Of a stretch of DNA of 64,000 nucleotides, positions 53,403 to 61,412 are shown one piece after another. Made by a program: the position numbers and the translations under genes. Each line of letters begins with the position of its first letter. The first letter of the stretch is position 1. Source of the DNA: Streptomyces hokutonensis (GTDB lineage Bacteria; Actinomycetota; Actinomycetes; Streptomycetales; Streptomycetaceae); the NCBI RefSeq assembly GCF_000376565.1, contig NZ_BARG01000033.1, positions 298,467-362,466 on the forward strand. The letters run 5' to 3'. A model generated the notes under the pieces. The model had not been told where the DNA came from and did not search any database. It was given only the letters and a program-made list of their open reading frames with translations.

Positions 53403-54257
53403 CTACCAGGGAGCCGTGAGACTCCACAACGTCGCCACCAGCGGGCGGCGCAGGTCCGCCCGCCGTACGCACAGCCCGATCGGGAGCGGCTCCGGCGCGG
53501 GATCCGCCGCGACGACCGCCAGCCGCTCCCGTACGGCACTGCACTCCAGCACCAGCCGGGGCACCACACCCGTCCCGCAGCCCAGCGCGACCAGCGTCAA
53601 CAGCCCTTCGTGGCCGTCCGGTTCGCAGGCCACGTCCGGTGTCGTACCCCGGGCGCGGAACCAGCGGTCGGCCGCCTCCCGGACCAGACCCCGGTGCGGG
53701 AGCACGAACGGGCCGTCGAGATCCGGATCGGGACGGTCGCGGGCGGTGACCAGCACCAGCTCGGTCACCGCGACCGTCCGGCTCACCAGCGGCTCCGGCA
53801 GCCGCGCCGGGATGCCCGCGACCGCCACGTCCACCTCACCCTCGTCGAGCCGGGCCAGCGCCGCCGCCGCGTCACCGGTGCGCAGATCGAGCCGCACCTG
53901 CGGATGCGCGGCCCGGAACGGCGCCAACAGGTCGGGCAGCAGGGCCTGGCAGGCGGTCACCGTGGCGAACAGGGCGAGGCTGCCGGTGAGTTCGGCCGGA
54001 TCGGGATGCTCCTCGCGGTAGGCGCGCCACAACTCCAGTGCCTGGACGGCGTATTCACGGAACCGGTGCCCCTCCGCCGTCAACGACACCCCGCGCGCGC
54101 CACGGTCGAACAGCCGGTGCCCGAGGTCGGCCTCCAGCCGCTGCACGGTCCGCGTCAGCGTCGCCGGACTCACATGACAGTCCAGACTCGTCCGCCCGAA
54201 GTTCAGCGTCTGCGCCAGATGCAGGAAAAGATGCAGCTCCCGACGGTCGTCCCGCAT
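53403..54257 (-). CDS. ilvY: LysR-family regulator, IlvY-like
   Basis: The 284-residue protein has the LysR helix-turn-helix (LFLHLAQTLNFGRTSLDCHVSPATLTRTVQRLE) and an effector domain with TGSLALFATVTACQALLPDL, GEVDVAVAGIPARLPE and HEGLLTLVALGCGTGVVPRLVLE. These closely match enterobacterial IlvY, recalled from memory, which activates ilvC on binding acetolactate or acetohydroxybutyrate. The ATG at 54257 is preferred over upstream TTG/GTG. It is divergent from the reductoisomerase gene. A T-N11-A palindrome lies between. Confidence 0.87.
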   Translation of the reverse strand: MRDDRRELHLFLHLAQTLNFGRTSLDCHVSPATLTRTVQRLEADLGHRLFDRGARGVSLTAEGHRFREYAVQALELWRAYREEHPDPAELTGSLALFATVTACQALLPDLLAPFRAAHPQVRLDLRTGDAAAALARLDEGEVDVAVAGIPARLPEPLVSRTVAVTELVLVTARDRPDPDLDGPFVLPHRGLVREAADRWFRARGTTPDVACEPDGHEGLLTLVALGCGTGVVPRLVLECSAVRERLAVVAADPAPEPLPIGLCVRRADLRRPLVATLWSLTAPW

Positions 54258-54303
54258 CCCTTGACCTGGCCCTTTCACTTCTCGCAACAGTCCGCTGCAC
54301 AGA

Positions 54304-54318
54304 TTGCGCTTGCCGCAA
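54304..54318. promoter_or_regulatory. LysR-type operator TTGCG-N5-CGCAA
   Basis: The 15-bp palindrome (TTGCG, CTTGC, CGCAA) fits the LysR T-N11-A rule. A half-site TCTCGCAA lies about 20 bases nearer the ilvY-like gene. It sits 28-42 bp upstream of the reductoisomerase start, a usual place for inducer-dependent activation. Confidence 0.6.
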
Positions 54319-54345
54319 CACTCGCCCGGAGCCTACAACTCGACC

Positions 54346-55815
54346 ATGACCTCGACCACGCACACCTCCGCCGTCTTCACCCTCGAAACGATGGACGTGC
54401 CCGGCGGCACGGAGACCATCCTGCGCGGCGGCCGCCACCTCTTCCCGCTGCTCCCGCAGGCCTTCGCGGGAGTCCGCCGCATCGGCGTCATCGGCTGGGG
54501 CCCGCAGGGCCGCGCCCAGGCCCGCAACCTGCGCGACTCCCTCGCCGGTACGGACATCCGGGTGAGTGTCGGACTGCGCCCCGGCTCGGCGTCCGCCGCC
54601 GACGCCCGCGCCCACGGCTTCACCGAGGAGGACGGCACGCTCGGCGACTGGCTGGCTGTCACCGCCGACAGCGACCTCGTCGTCCTCCTCATCGCGGACG
54701 CCGCCCTCGCCGCCCACCACGAGGAGATCTTCGCCGCGCTCAAGCCCGGCGCCACCATCGGCCTCTCCCACGGCTTCCTCCTCGGCCATCTCCGGGCCAC
54801 CGGCGGCGAGTTCCCGCCCGGACACGGCGTGATCGCTGTCTGCCCCAAGGGCATGGGCGACTCCGTGCGCCGCCTCTACGAACAGGGCGCCGAGATCAAC
54901 GGAGCGGGAATCAACAGCAGTTACGCCGTCCACGCCGACCCCGACGGCAAGGCCACCGACCGCGCGCTCGGCTGGTCGGTCGCGCTGGGCTCGCCGTACA
55001 CCTTCCGCACCACCCTGGAGAGCGAGTACCGCTCCGACATCGTGGGCGAGCGTGCCATCCTGCTCGGCGCCGTCCACGGCATCGTCGAGAGCCTCTACAC
55101 GCGCTACCGCCTGTCCGGCGACGACCCGGTGACCGCGTACGAGCGCTCCTGCGAGAACGTCACCGGACCCATCGCGCGCACCATCTCGCACGCCGGACTC
55201 CGCGCCGTCCGCGAGGAGTTGGACCCGGCCGGACGCGAGGTCTTCGACCGCGCGTACTCGGCGACCTACGGTCCCGCCCGCGAGATCGTCGCCGAGATCT
55301 ACGACGAGGTCGCCGACGGCACCGAACTGCGCAGCGTCGTCCTCGCCGAACGGCGGCTCGGCGCACGGGAGATGAGCGGGATCGGCGGCTCACCCATGTG
55401 GGCAGCCGGTCCGGAGGTCCGCGCCCGCCGGGCCGAACGCGCCCTGCCCGTCGAGCCGTTCACCGCCGGAGTGTTCGTGGCGACGATGACCGCCCAGGTC
55501 GACGAGTTCGCCGAGCGCGGCCACCCCTGGTCCGAGATCGTCAACGAGTCGGTCATCGAGGCAGTGGACTCCCTGCTGCCGTACATGCACGCCCGTGACG
55601 TGGCGTACATGGTCGACAACTGCTCCCGCACGGCCCGCCTGGGCACCCGCCGCTGGGGCCCGCGCTTCCAGGCGGCCTACGAGCAGATCGCCTACCCTGC
55701 GTCCGAACTCCCGCCGAACGAGGCCCTGTTGACGGCCTTCGACGCCCACCCCATGCACGAGGCACTGGCAGCCGCGGCGAAACTGCGGCCGTCCGTGGAC
55801 ATCTCCGTGGCCTAG
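54346..55815 (+). CDS. ilvC: Ketol-acid reductoisomerase, plant-like class II
   Basis: The 489-residue enzyme performs the NADPH-dependent isomeroreduction in branched-chain amino-acid synthesis. Length and motifs place it in class II, not the roughly 330-residue class I form usual in actinomycetes. It resembles chloroplast enzymes closely: GGRHLFPLLPQAF, RIGVIGWGPQG (residues 46-55), LSHGFLLGHL, AVCPKGMGDSVRRLY, NGAGINSS, GERAILLGAVHGIVES, FTAGVFVATM, VNESVIEAVDSL and a terminal LRPSVDISV. It stands alone except for the divergent IlvY-like regulator. ATG 54346 has only a distant GGAG. Confidence 0.93.
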   Translation: MTSTTHTSAVFTLETMDVPGGTETILRGGRHLFPLLPQAFAGVRRIGVIGWGPQGRAQARNLRDSLAGTDIRVSVGLRPGSASAADARAHGFTEEDGTLGDWLAVTADSDLVVLLIADAALAAHHEEIFAALKPGATIGLSHGFLLGHLRATGGEFPPGHGVIAVCPKGMGDSVRRLYEQGAEINGAGINSSYAVHADPDGKATDRALGWSVALGSPYTFRTTLESEYRSDIVGERAILLGAVHGIVESLYTRYRLSGDDPVTAYERSCENVTGPIARTISHAGLRAVREELDPAGREVFDRAYSATYGPAREIVAEIYDEVADGTELRSVVLAERRLGAREMSGIGGSPMWAAGPEVRARRAERALPVEPFTAGVFVATMTAQVDEFAERGHPWSEIVNESVIEAVDSLLPYMHARDVAYMVDNCSRTARLGTRRWGPRFQAAYEQIAYPASELPPNEALLTAFDAHPMHEALAAAAKLRPSVDISVA

Positions 55816-55822
55816 GAGCCGA

Positions 55823-56575
55823 TCACCGCGAGGTCGGGAACGGCAGGGCGTCCTGGTAGGCGTTCACCGGCTTGGCGACCTTCTCGACGGTGACGCCGTC
55901 GAGCGCGGCCGGGGCGGAACTCGTACCCAGGGTTCCGCCCGCGTGCCAGGTCCCGGTGATCGTCACCCAGGTGTTCGCGGCCAGGGCCGGAATGCCGTAG
56001 ACCCGCACCTTGATGGACTGGGCGTCCGCCGCGCAGCACGAGATCATGATGCGGGTCAGGTCCCAGGAGGTGCTTCCTCTGTCGGGCGTGACGAAACCGG
56101 TCATCTGGACGGTGCGGCCCTTGATGGTCCCCTTGCGGTCCTGCTGCACACGGGTGGTGAAGTCGGTGAGCGTCATCGGCAGCGGCGAGGTCGCGGGCAG
56201 CGGATCGAAGGAGTCCTGCTGGGGGACGGCCTTGGGAGCGGCGCGCGAGGCCGTGTAGGCGCCGAGGGCGGGCGGGGCGTAGAAGAGCAGGCTGAGCGCG
56301 GGGAGGAAGAGCAGCCAGGCGACGCGGGGCACCTTGGAGTGGTTGTGGCCCACATGCCCTTCGGAGGCTTCGATGTGGTCGCCGTCGGTGCCTGCAGGGC
56401 TTCGCCGTGACCATGCCTCCGCGATGCCCAGCAGGATCAGCAGGAACCCCGAGGCGATGAGCATCGGGCGCATGCTCGGCTTGACGTAGCGCAGGCACAG
56501 GTCGGTGAAGAGCGAGACGTGCAGCAGGCCCAGGCCGCTGAGGACGAGCAGGGTCACCTGGAGGGGGCGTCTCAC
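55823..56575 (-). CDS. TIGR03943/DUF1980-family membrane protein, copy 2
   Basis: This 250-residue paralogue of the protein at 39512 has two N-terminal helices, a loop with scattered His (EGHVGHNHS), LFLPALSLLFYAPPALGAY, PATSPLPMTLTDFTTRVQQD and ISCCAADAQSIKVRVYG. The His-rich loop is shorter than in copy 1. The GTG start overlaps the permease stop (GTGA), the same junction as in copy 1. It converges on the reductoisomerase gene with a 7-bp gap. Confidence 0.87.
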   Translation of the reverse strand: MRRPLQVTLLVLSGLGLLHVSLFTDLCLRYVKPSMRPMLIASGFLLILLGIAEAWSRRSPAGTDGDHIEASEGHVGHNHSKVPRVAWLLFLPALSLLFYAPPALGAYTASRAAPKAVPQQDSFDPLPATSPLPMTLTDFTTRVQQDRKGTIKGRTVQMTGFVTPDRGSTSWDLTRIMISCCAADAQSIKVRVYGIPALAANTWVTITGTWHAGGTLGTSSAPAALDGVTVEKVAKPVNAYQDALPFPTSR

Positions 56576-57585
56576 AGCAGTACGGCTCCGATCAGCGCGC
56601 TGGACAGGACCGCGACGACCGTCGTGGCGGCGGAGAAGCGGGCCGCGAAGGCCCGGCCGAAGGTGCCGGTCTGGAGGGCGATCAGCTTGAGGTCCACCAT
56701 GGGGCCGACCACCATGAACGCCAGCCGGGCGGTGGGGGAGAAGCCCGTGAGCGAGGACGCCACGAACGCGTCGGCCTCCGAGCAGACCGCGAGGATGATC
56801 GCGAGCGCGGCCAGGAACAGGACCGACAGCCACGGCGAACCGGCGAACGTGTCGAGCACGGAGCGCGGCACCGCGACATTGAAGGTCGCCGCGGCCATGG
56901 CCCCGACGACCAGGAACCCGCCGGCGTGCAGGAAGTCGTGCTGGAACCCGGTCCTGAACTCGGTGAAGCGGCTGTGCCCCGGTTGGTGCCCCGTGTGGCG
57001 CGCGACCGGGGTCAGCCACTCCTCCCGCCCCAGCCAGAGCCACAGCCAGCCCATCACCACGGCGGTGGCGAGCGAGGCGAGCAGCCGGGCCAGCACCATG
57101 ACCGGGCTGGCGGGGAACGCGATCGCGGTGGCGGTCAGCACCACCGGGTTGATCGCTGGCGCCGACAGCAGGAACGCGAACGCGGCGGCCGGGGTCACCC
57201 CGCGCCCGATCAGACTGTTCGCGACCGGCACCGACGCGCACTCGCACCCCGGCAGGACGACCCCCGCGACCCCGGCGACCGGCACCGCGAACGCGGCCCG
57301 CTTCGGCAGGATCCTCGTGAACACCCGCGCCGGCACGAACGCGTTGATCGCCCCCGACAGTGCCGTGCCCAGCAGCAGGAAGGGCAGCGCCTGTGTGGTG
57401 ATGGCGAGACAGACGGTCCGCCAGGCCTGCACGGCCGGTGAGTCCAGCCACCGCCCGACGGAGAAGAGCACCAGCCCGGGAAGAACGGCCGCCCCCAGCA
57501 ACAACAGCGGCCAGGACCGGGGCCACCCCGCCGCCGCGACATCCTCAGCCTCCGCCGCTCCGGGCGGCTCCACTGTCGTCTGCAC
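56572..57585 (-). CDS. DUF318/YraQ-type permease, copy 2
   Basis: The 337-residue paralogue of the permease at 38469 shares LPGCECASVPVANSLIGRG, LSAPAINPVVLTATA, MVLARLLASLAT, GHSRFTEF and CSEADAFVASSL. The N-terminal tail differs and is acidic, not Arg-rich. GTG 57585 has GGAG five bases upstream. Longer in-frame starts would run through the 24-bp palindrome and are rejected. The two modules probably move related substrates under different control. Confidence 0.88.
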   Translation of the reverse strand: MQTTVEPPGAAEAEDVAAAGWPRSWPLLLLGAAVLPGLVLFSVGRWLDSPAVQAWRTVCLAITTQALPFLLLGTALSGAINAFVPARVFTRILPKRAAFAVPVAGVAGVVLPGCECASVPVANSLIGRGVTPAAAFAFLLSAPAINPVVLTATAIAFPASPVMVLARLLASLATAVVMGWLWLWLGREEWLTPVARHTGHQPGHSRFTEFRTGFQHDFLHAGGFLVVGAMAAATFNVAVPRSVLDTFAGSPWLSVLFLAALAIILAVCSEADAFVASSLTGFSPTARLAFMVVGPMVDLKLIALQTGTFGRAFAARFSAATTVVAVLSSALIGAVLL

Positions 57586-57596
57586 GCGAGCTCCAC

Positions 57597-57620
57597 ATGT
57601 TCGATGTCCGCGTCGAACAT
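57597..57620. promoter_or_regulatory. 24-bp palindromic operator candidate upstream of permease copy 2
   Basis: ATGTTCGA (57597-57604) and TCGAACAT (57613-57620) are perfect 8-bp arms with an 8-base spacer. The element ends 12 bp upstream of the GTG start. It does not fit the actinobacterial Zur-box pattern. Confidence 0.6.
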
Positions 57621-57678
57621 AGCGGGCCCTCGCCAACCCTCGACAACCGCCTCCGACGCGGAGGCGTGCCGCCCTCTC

Positions 57679-58605
57679 TCAATGCCAGTCGACGGCGAAA
57701 GCCCGCGCGGGGTTCTCCCGGAGGACGCGCCCCACCAGCTCCTCGCCCAGCTCCACCGCGAGTCGTGGCGCGAACCGCCGCAGCATATACGGCATCCCCG
57801 GCCCACCGTCCACCGAGCGGGCGCCCGCGACCACCGTGTCCCCGCCGAGCAGCAGCCGGTCACCGAAACCGGCCTCGGCCAACGCCCGCACTCCGTCCGG
57901 CATGCGCCAGTCCGTGGCGTGATGGGCGCGGGACGGGCCGTCGAACGCCAGGTAGGCGCCCGCGTCGGCAGCCTGACGCTGGACCACGAGGTCGGGGGAG
58001 CGGTTGAGATGACCGAGGATCACCCGACGCGGCTCGACGCCCAACTCCCCGCACAGCAGGTCGAGTACGTCGAGTGCGCCCGTACCCATCTCCAGATGGA
58101 CGGCGATCGGCGCATCAGTCGCCCGGTGCGCCTCGGCCGCAGCGGACATCGTCCAGCGGGCATGCGCGTCGAGGCCGTGGAAGCCGCCCGCGACCTTGAT
58201 GACCCCGGCACGAACACCGGACGGCCCGACGCCCTCCGTCAGCTCGGCGACGAACAGCTCGGCCAGCCGACCGCGCAGGCCGGCCAGCAACTCCCGCCCG
58301 TAGTGGGCCGCTTGATGCAATCCGGTCGCGCACACCACATGCACACCCGTGTCCCGGGACAGCGAGGGCAGATCGGCGACCCGCCGCCCCATCCCGTACG
58401 GCGTCCACTGCACGACACCGCCACCGCCCACCGAACGGAACGCGGCCAACTCGGCCCGCGCGGCCGAGGCGTCCTCCAGCTCCTGGCCGGGCAGTTGGGG
58501 ACTGCGCAGAAAGAGGTGGTCGTGGGCGTCGCACACCCCCAGTTCTCCGGGGTCCACATCCCCCAGCACCGTACGGACGAAGCCGACGGCACTCACCGCT
58601 ACCAC
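57679..58605 (-). CDS. Phosphotriesterase-family metal-dependent hydrolase/lactonase
   Basis: The 308-residue amidohydrolase-fold protein has the metal motif HDH (His28, His30), a carboxylatable Lys in AGVIKVAGGF, IAVHLEMG, VILGHLNRSPD and the catalytic Asp in LLLGGDTVV. All six metal-site positions are therefore present. Phosphotriesterase-like enzymes often hydrolyse lactones, including signalling lactones; sequence alone cannot decide the substrate. The GTG at 58605 overlaps the DUF4865 stop. It is last in the TetR-cupin-DUF4865 operon. Confidence 0.85.
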   Translation of the reverse strand: MVAVSAVGFVRTVLGDVDPGELGVCDAHDHLFLRSPQLPGQELEDASAARAELAAFRSVGGGGVVQWTPYGMGRRVADLPSLSRDTGVHVVCATGLHQAAHYGRELLAGLRGRLAELFVAELTEGVGPSGVRAGVIKVAGGFHGLDAHARWTMSAAAEAHRATDAPIAVHLEMGTGALDVLDLLCGELGVEPRRVILGHLNRSPDLVVQRQAADAGAYLAFDGPSRAHHATDWRMPDGVRALAEAGFGDRLLLGGDTVVAGARSVDGGPGMPYMLRRFAPRLAVELGEELVGRVLRENPARAFAVDWH

Positions 58606-59186
58606 TGCCGACCGCGCGGCAAGGCGCCCCGCCCGGGTTCCGAAACATGCAGCACCTGAAACACATCCCCTTCCGCCTTCGGCCTGTCGTACTGCTCCCA
58701 GAGCGAGAAGTGGACCAACTCCCAGCGGTGCGGGTCGACGGCCGTCGCAGCGAGCACCGCGCCGTCCTCCCCGGCCAGCCGCCGGGTCTCACCTACGGCG
58801 TCCTCCATGACCGCGGCCAGTTCCACCCCCTCCGGTATCCGCCGCCGACTGCGCACGGCGACGGCGGCGGGGGAGTCCGCGGCGCCGCCCTCCTCGTAGG
58901 AGAGACCGGTCCACTGTCGAACCTCCGGCCGCCCGAAGTCGTCGGCGAGCCGCTGGAAGGCGCCGCCCCAGAGGAAGCGGTTCATGCCCTCCACCGTGTT
59001 CCACAGGTAGAACGGCGCGTACTGGTTAACCGGCGAGCCGTGCACCCCGCGCTCACGCAGCAGATACGTCTTGAAACCGAGCCCGTCCCAGTTGTCGAGC
59101 AGATGCCCGACCCGTGCCACCCGCCCCCGGATGATGCCCATGTCGTAGTCGGCGGGCAGGGTGAGTTCGTACTGCATGGCGTGCAT
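58599..59186 (-). CDS. DUF4865-like protein
   Basis: The 195-residue protein starts MHAMQYELTLPADYDMGIIR and contains FKTYLLRERG, NQYAPFYLWNTVEGMNRFLWGGAFQ and WELVHFSLWEQYD. This fits the DUF4865 family, recalled from memory. The family is often encoded beside TetR or LysR regulators and small oxidoreductases; no activity is known. GAGGAGG precedes ATG 59186. It lies 11 bp after the cupin gene. Confidence 0.8.
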   Translation of the reverse strand: MHAMQYELTLPADYDMGIIRGRVARVGHLLDNWDGLGFKTYLLRERGVHGSPVNQYAPFYLWNTVEGMNRFLWGGAFQRLADDFGRPEVRQWTGLSYEEGGAADSPAAVAVRSRRRIPEGVELAAVMEDAVGETRRLAGEDGAVLAATAVDPHRWELVHFSLWEQYDRPKAEGDVFQVLHVSEPGRGALPRGRQW

Positions 59187-59197
59187 CAAGTGCCTCC

Positions 59198-59593
59198 TCA
59201 GGAGGGGTAGTTCGCGGGGTCGACGTGCCCGTGCCAGTCGGCGGTCGTGCCGTCCTCGGCGGCCTCGACGACGGCGAGATGCGTCATGAACGTGCGCGGT
59301 GCGGCGCCGTGCCAGTGCCACTCGCCGGGTTCGATCCACACGGTGTCGCCCGCGCGGATCGTCTCGACGGCACCGCCCTCGCGCTGCACGAGTCCCTCGC
59401 CCTCCGTCACGTACAGCACCTGGCCGTGCGGATGGGTGTGCCACGCGGTGTGCGCGCCGGGCGTGAAGTGCACGCTGAACATCCGTATCCGGGACGGCGG
59501 TCCGGGTGCCGCGAGCTCGTCGAGCCACACCGTGCCGGTGAAGTTCTCCGCCGGGCCCTGCCGTGTGTCGGGGCGCATCCTGGTGATCTGCAC
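59198..59593 (-). CDS. Cupin-domain protein
   Basis: The 131-residue single-domain cupin has the first metal motif HTAWHTHPHGQVLYVTEGEG and the second PGEWHWHGAAP, so the usual three His and one Glu ligands are available. It resembles small cupins of the carboxymuconolactone-decarboxylase-associated type. The gene follows the TetR gene by 15 bp and is the first enzyme-like gene of the operon. Confidence 0.88.
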   Translation of the reverse strand: MQITRMRPDTRQGPAENFTGTVWLDELAAPGPPSRIRMFSVHFTPGAHTAWHTHPHGQVLYVTEGEGLVQREGGAVETIRAGDTVWIEPGEWHWHGAAPRTFMTHLAVVEAAEDGTTADWHGHVDPANYPS

Positions 59594-59608
59594 TTGCCTG
59601 GACTCCTA

Positions 59609-60178
59609 TCAGGGGGTGGGTCGATGCGGGGTGAGAAGGGAGAGCAGTCCTCGGACACCCGCGTCGAACGCGCCCGGTGAACCGGACGCACGGGCCAGGA
59701 CGTACCCACCCTGCACGGTCGCGAGAATCGTCGCCGCGATCTCCTCGCCGTCCAGCTCCGCCCCGAACTGCCCCTGCTCCTTGCCCTCTTCGACGATTCC
59801 GGCGAGCCGCTCACGGATCCAGTCCAGGGTCTCGTCCACCGGCTCGCGCAACTCGGCGCTGGCGATCACGTCCGGATCCATCGTCAGCCGCCCGACCGGA
59901 CATCCGCGCAGCACATCGCGCTCGCGCCGCAGATACGCCTCGATCCGCTCGTACGGCGTACCCGGCCCGTCGAGTACTCCCGCCGCGGTAGCCCGCAACT
60001 CCTCGGCCGTCCGCCGGATCGCGGCCAGCGCCAGATCCGGCTTGCCCTTGAAGTGGTGGTACATGCTGCCCTGCCCGGCGCCCGCGCGCTCCAGGATCGC
60101 CTTGGGGCTGGTGCCCACGTAACCGCGCTCCCACAACAGCTCGCGGGTGGACTCGATCAACCGCTCCGGGGTGCTCAT
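59609..60178 (-). CDS. TetR-family transcriptional regulator
   Basis: The 189-residue protein has the TetR helix-turn-helix (LIESTRELLWERGYVGTSPKAILERAGAGQGSMYHHF) and a ligand domain with RGCPVGRLTMDPDVI, where the Cys could sense electrophiles as in some relatives. ATG 60178 is the most likely start; upstream in-frame starts would run through the operator. It is the first gene of the leftward operon. The 22-bp palindrome just upstream is its likely operator. Confidence 0.9.
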   Translation of the reverse strand: MSTPERLIESTRELLWERGYVGTSPKAILERAGAGQGSMYHHFKGKPDLALAAIRRTAEELRATAAGVLDGPGTPYERIEAYLRRERDVLRGCPVGRLTMDPDVIASAELREPVDETLDWIRERLAGIVEEGKEQGQFGAELDGEEIAATILATVQGGYVLARASGSPGAFDAGVRGLLSLLTPHRPTP

Positions 60179-60185
60179 GCAACGA

Positions 60186-60207
60186 CTGTACATACTAGTA
60201 GTTACAG
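60186..60207. promoter_or_regulatory. 22-bp near-perfect palindrome, TetR operator candidate
   Basis: CTGTA (60186-60190) and TACAG (60203-60207) are outer arms around a central TACTAGTA (60193-60200); 18 of 22 positions are symmetric. It starts 8 bp from the TetR ATG. It probably gives autoregulation of the TetR-cupin-DUF4865-PTE operon, and possibly affects the divergent SHOCT gene. Confidence 0.65.
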
Positions 60208-60369
60208 AAGTCGAGGACTTAAGGAGCAGCCGGAACGAACGCACCTACTCCCCGGGAGGTACACGCACTGCCGCTGGCCGTACGACGACCCGACCCCCTC
60301 CCCGGAGCCAGTCTCGATACATCACCGGAAGCCCGTTGAGGGCTCAGGACTCCTTGGAGATGAATCGAC

Positions 60370-60666
60370 ATGCAGACTCTGGCGAACTGGAACGGCGGCG
60401 GCCCCGGCCCGTGGATCCTGTTCTTCCCGCTGATCTGGGCGGCCGTAGTCGTCGGCGTGGTGACCGTGCTCCGCCGCACGGCCTGGCGCGGACGCGGAGC
60501 CCCCTGGCGGGCCATGGCCGACCCCCGCCCCACCGGCGACTCCCCGCTCGCGGTCCTCGGCCGCCGCTTCGCCTCCGGCGAGATCGACGAGGACGAGTAC
60601 TGGCGCCGCCTGTCCGTCCTGGACGAGCAGTTCGGCCGCGCCGGCAAGGGAGGCGGCCCGGCATGA
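60370..60666 (+). CDS. Small membrane protein with SHOCT domain
   Basis: The 98-residue protein has one membrane helix (ILFFPLIWAAVVVGVVTVL) and a C-terminal SHOCT motif (LAVLGRRFASGEIDEDEYWRRLSVL). SHOCT domains are short oligomerisation modules. It precedes an ABC ATPase gene with a 4-bp overlap and may be an accessory subunit. Confidence 0.85.
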   Translation: MQTLANWNGGGPGPWILFFPLIWAAVVVGVVTVLRRTAWRGRGAPWRAMADPRPTGDSPLAVLGRRFASGEIDEDEYWRRLSVLDEQFGRAGKGGGPA

Positions 60667-61412
60667 CCACCGCGACCACCACCCGCACGGCCGCGCGGGT
60701 CGTCGACGCCGTGAAGGTGTACGGCGTCGGCGACACCGCCGTTCGCGCCCTCGACGGAGTGAGCGTCGACTTCCCGGCCGGCCGCTTCACCGCGATCATG
60801 GGCCCCTCCGGCTCCGGCAAATCCACCCTCATGCACTGCGCCGCCGGACTCGACACACTCACCTCCGGAGCCGCCTACATCGGCGACACGGAACTCGGCG
60901 CGCTCGACGACCGTCGCCTCACGCTCCTCCGCCGCGACCGCGTCGGCTTCGTCTTCCAGGCCTTCAACCTGATCCCGACCCTGACCGTCGCCGAGAACAT
61001 CACCCTCCCCCTCGACCTCTCCGGAACCAGAGGCGACCACGAGTGGATCGACGAACTCATCGACGTCGTCGGCCTGCGCGACCGCCTCCATCACCGTCCC
61101 TCCGAGCTCTCCGGCGGCCAGCAGCAACGCGTCGCCGTGGCAAGGGCGTTCGCCGGCCGCCCCGAGGTCGTCTTCGCCGACGAACCGACCGGCAACCTCG
61201 ACTCCCGCTCCGGCGGCGAGGTCCTCGGCCTGCTCCGCCGCGCCGTACGCCAGACGGACCGCACGGTCGTCATGGTCACCCACGACCCGGTCGCCGCCGC
61301 CCACGCGGACGAGGTCGTCTTCCTCGCCGACGGACGCCTGGTGGACCGTATGCAGGCCCCCACGGCCGACAAGGTGCTGGACCGCCTCAAGGCCTTCGAG
61401 GTGAGGTCATGA
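60663..61412 (+). CDS. ABC transporter ATP-binding protein (MacB/LolD type)
   Basis: The 249-residue ATPase has Walker A GPSGSGKST, Q-loop FVFQAFNLIP, signature LSGGQQQRVA, Walker B VVFADEPTGNLD and MVTHD. It belongs to the FtsX-permease-linked class that drives mechanotransmission across the membrane instead of classic substrate translocation. ATG 60663 overlaps the SHOCT stop, and its own stop overlaps the permease start. Confidence 0.94.
   Translation: MTTATTTRTAARVVDAVKVYGVGDTAVRALDGVSVDFPAGRFTAIMGPSGSGKSTLMHCAAGLDTLTSGAAYIGDTELGALDDRRLTLLRRDRVGFVFQAFNLIPTLTVAENITLPLDLSGTRGDHEWIDELIDVVGLRDRLHHRPSELSGGQQQRVAVARAFAGRPEVVFADEPTGNLDSRSGGEVLGLLRRAVRQTDRTVVMVTHDPVAAAHADEVVFLADGRLVDRMQAPTADKVLDRLKAFEVRS

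Noticed and set aside
57586..57636. Longer N-terminus for permease copy 2
   Set aside because: The extension covers the 24-bp palindrome and is Arg-rich without similarity to copy 1. GTG 57585 has a good ribosome binding site.
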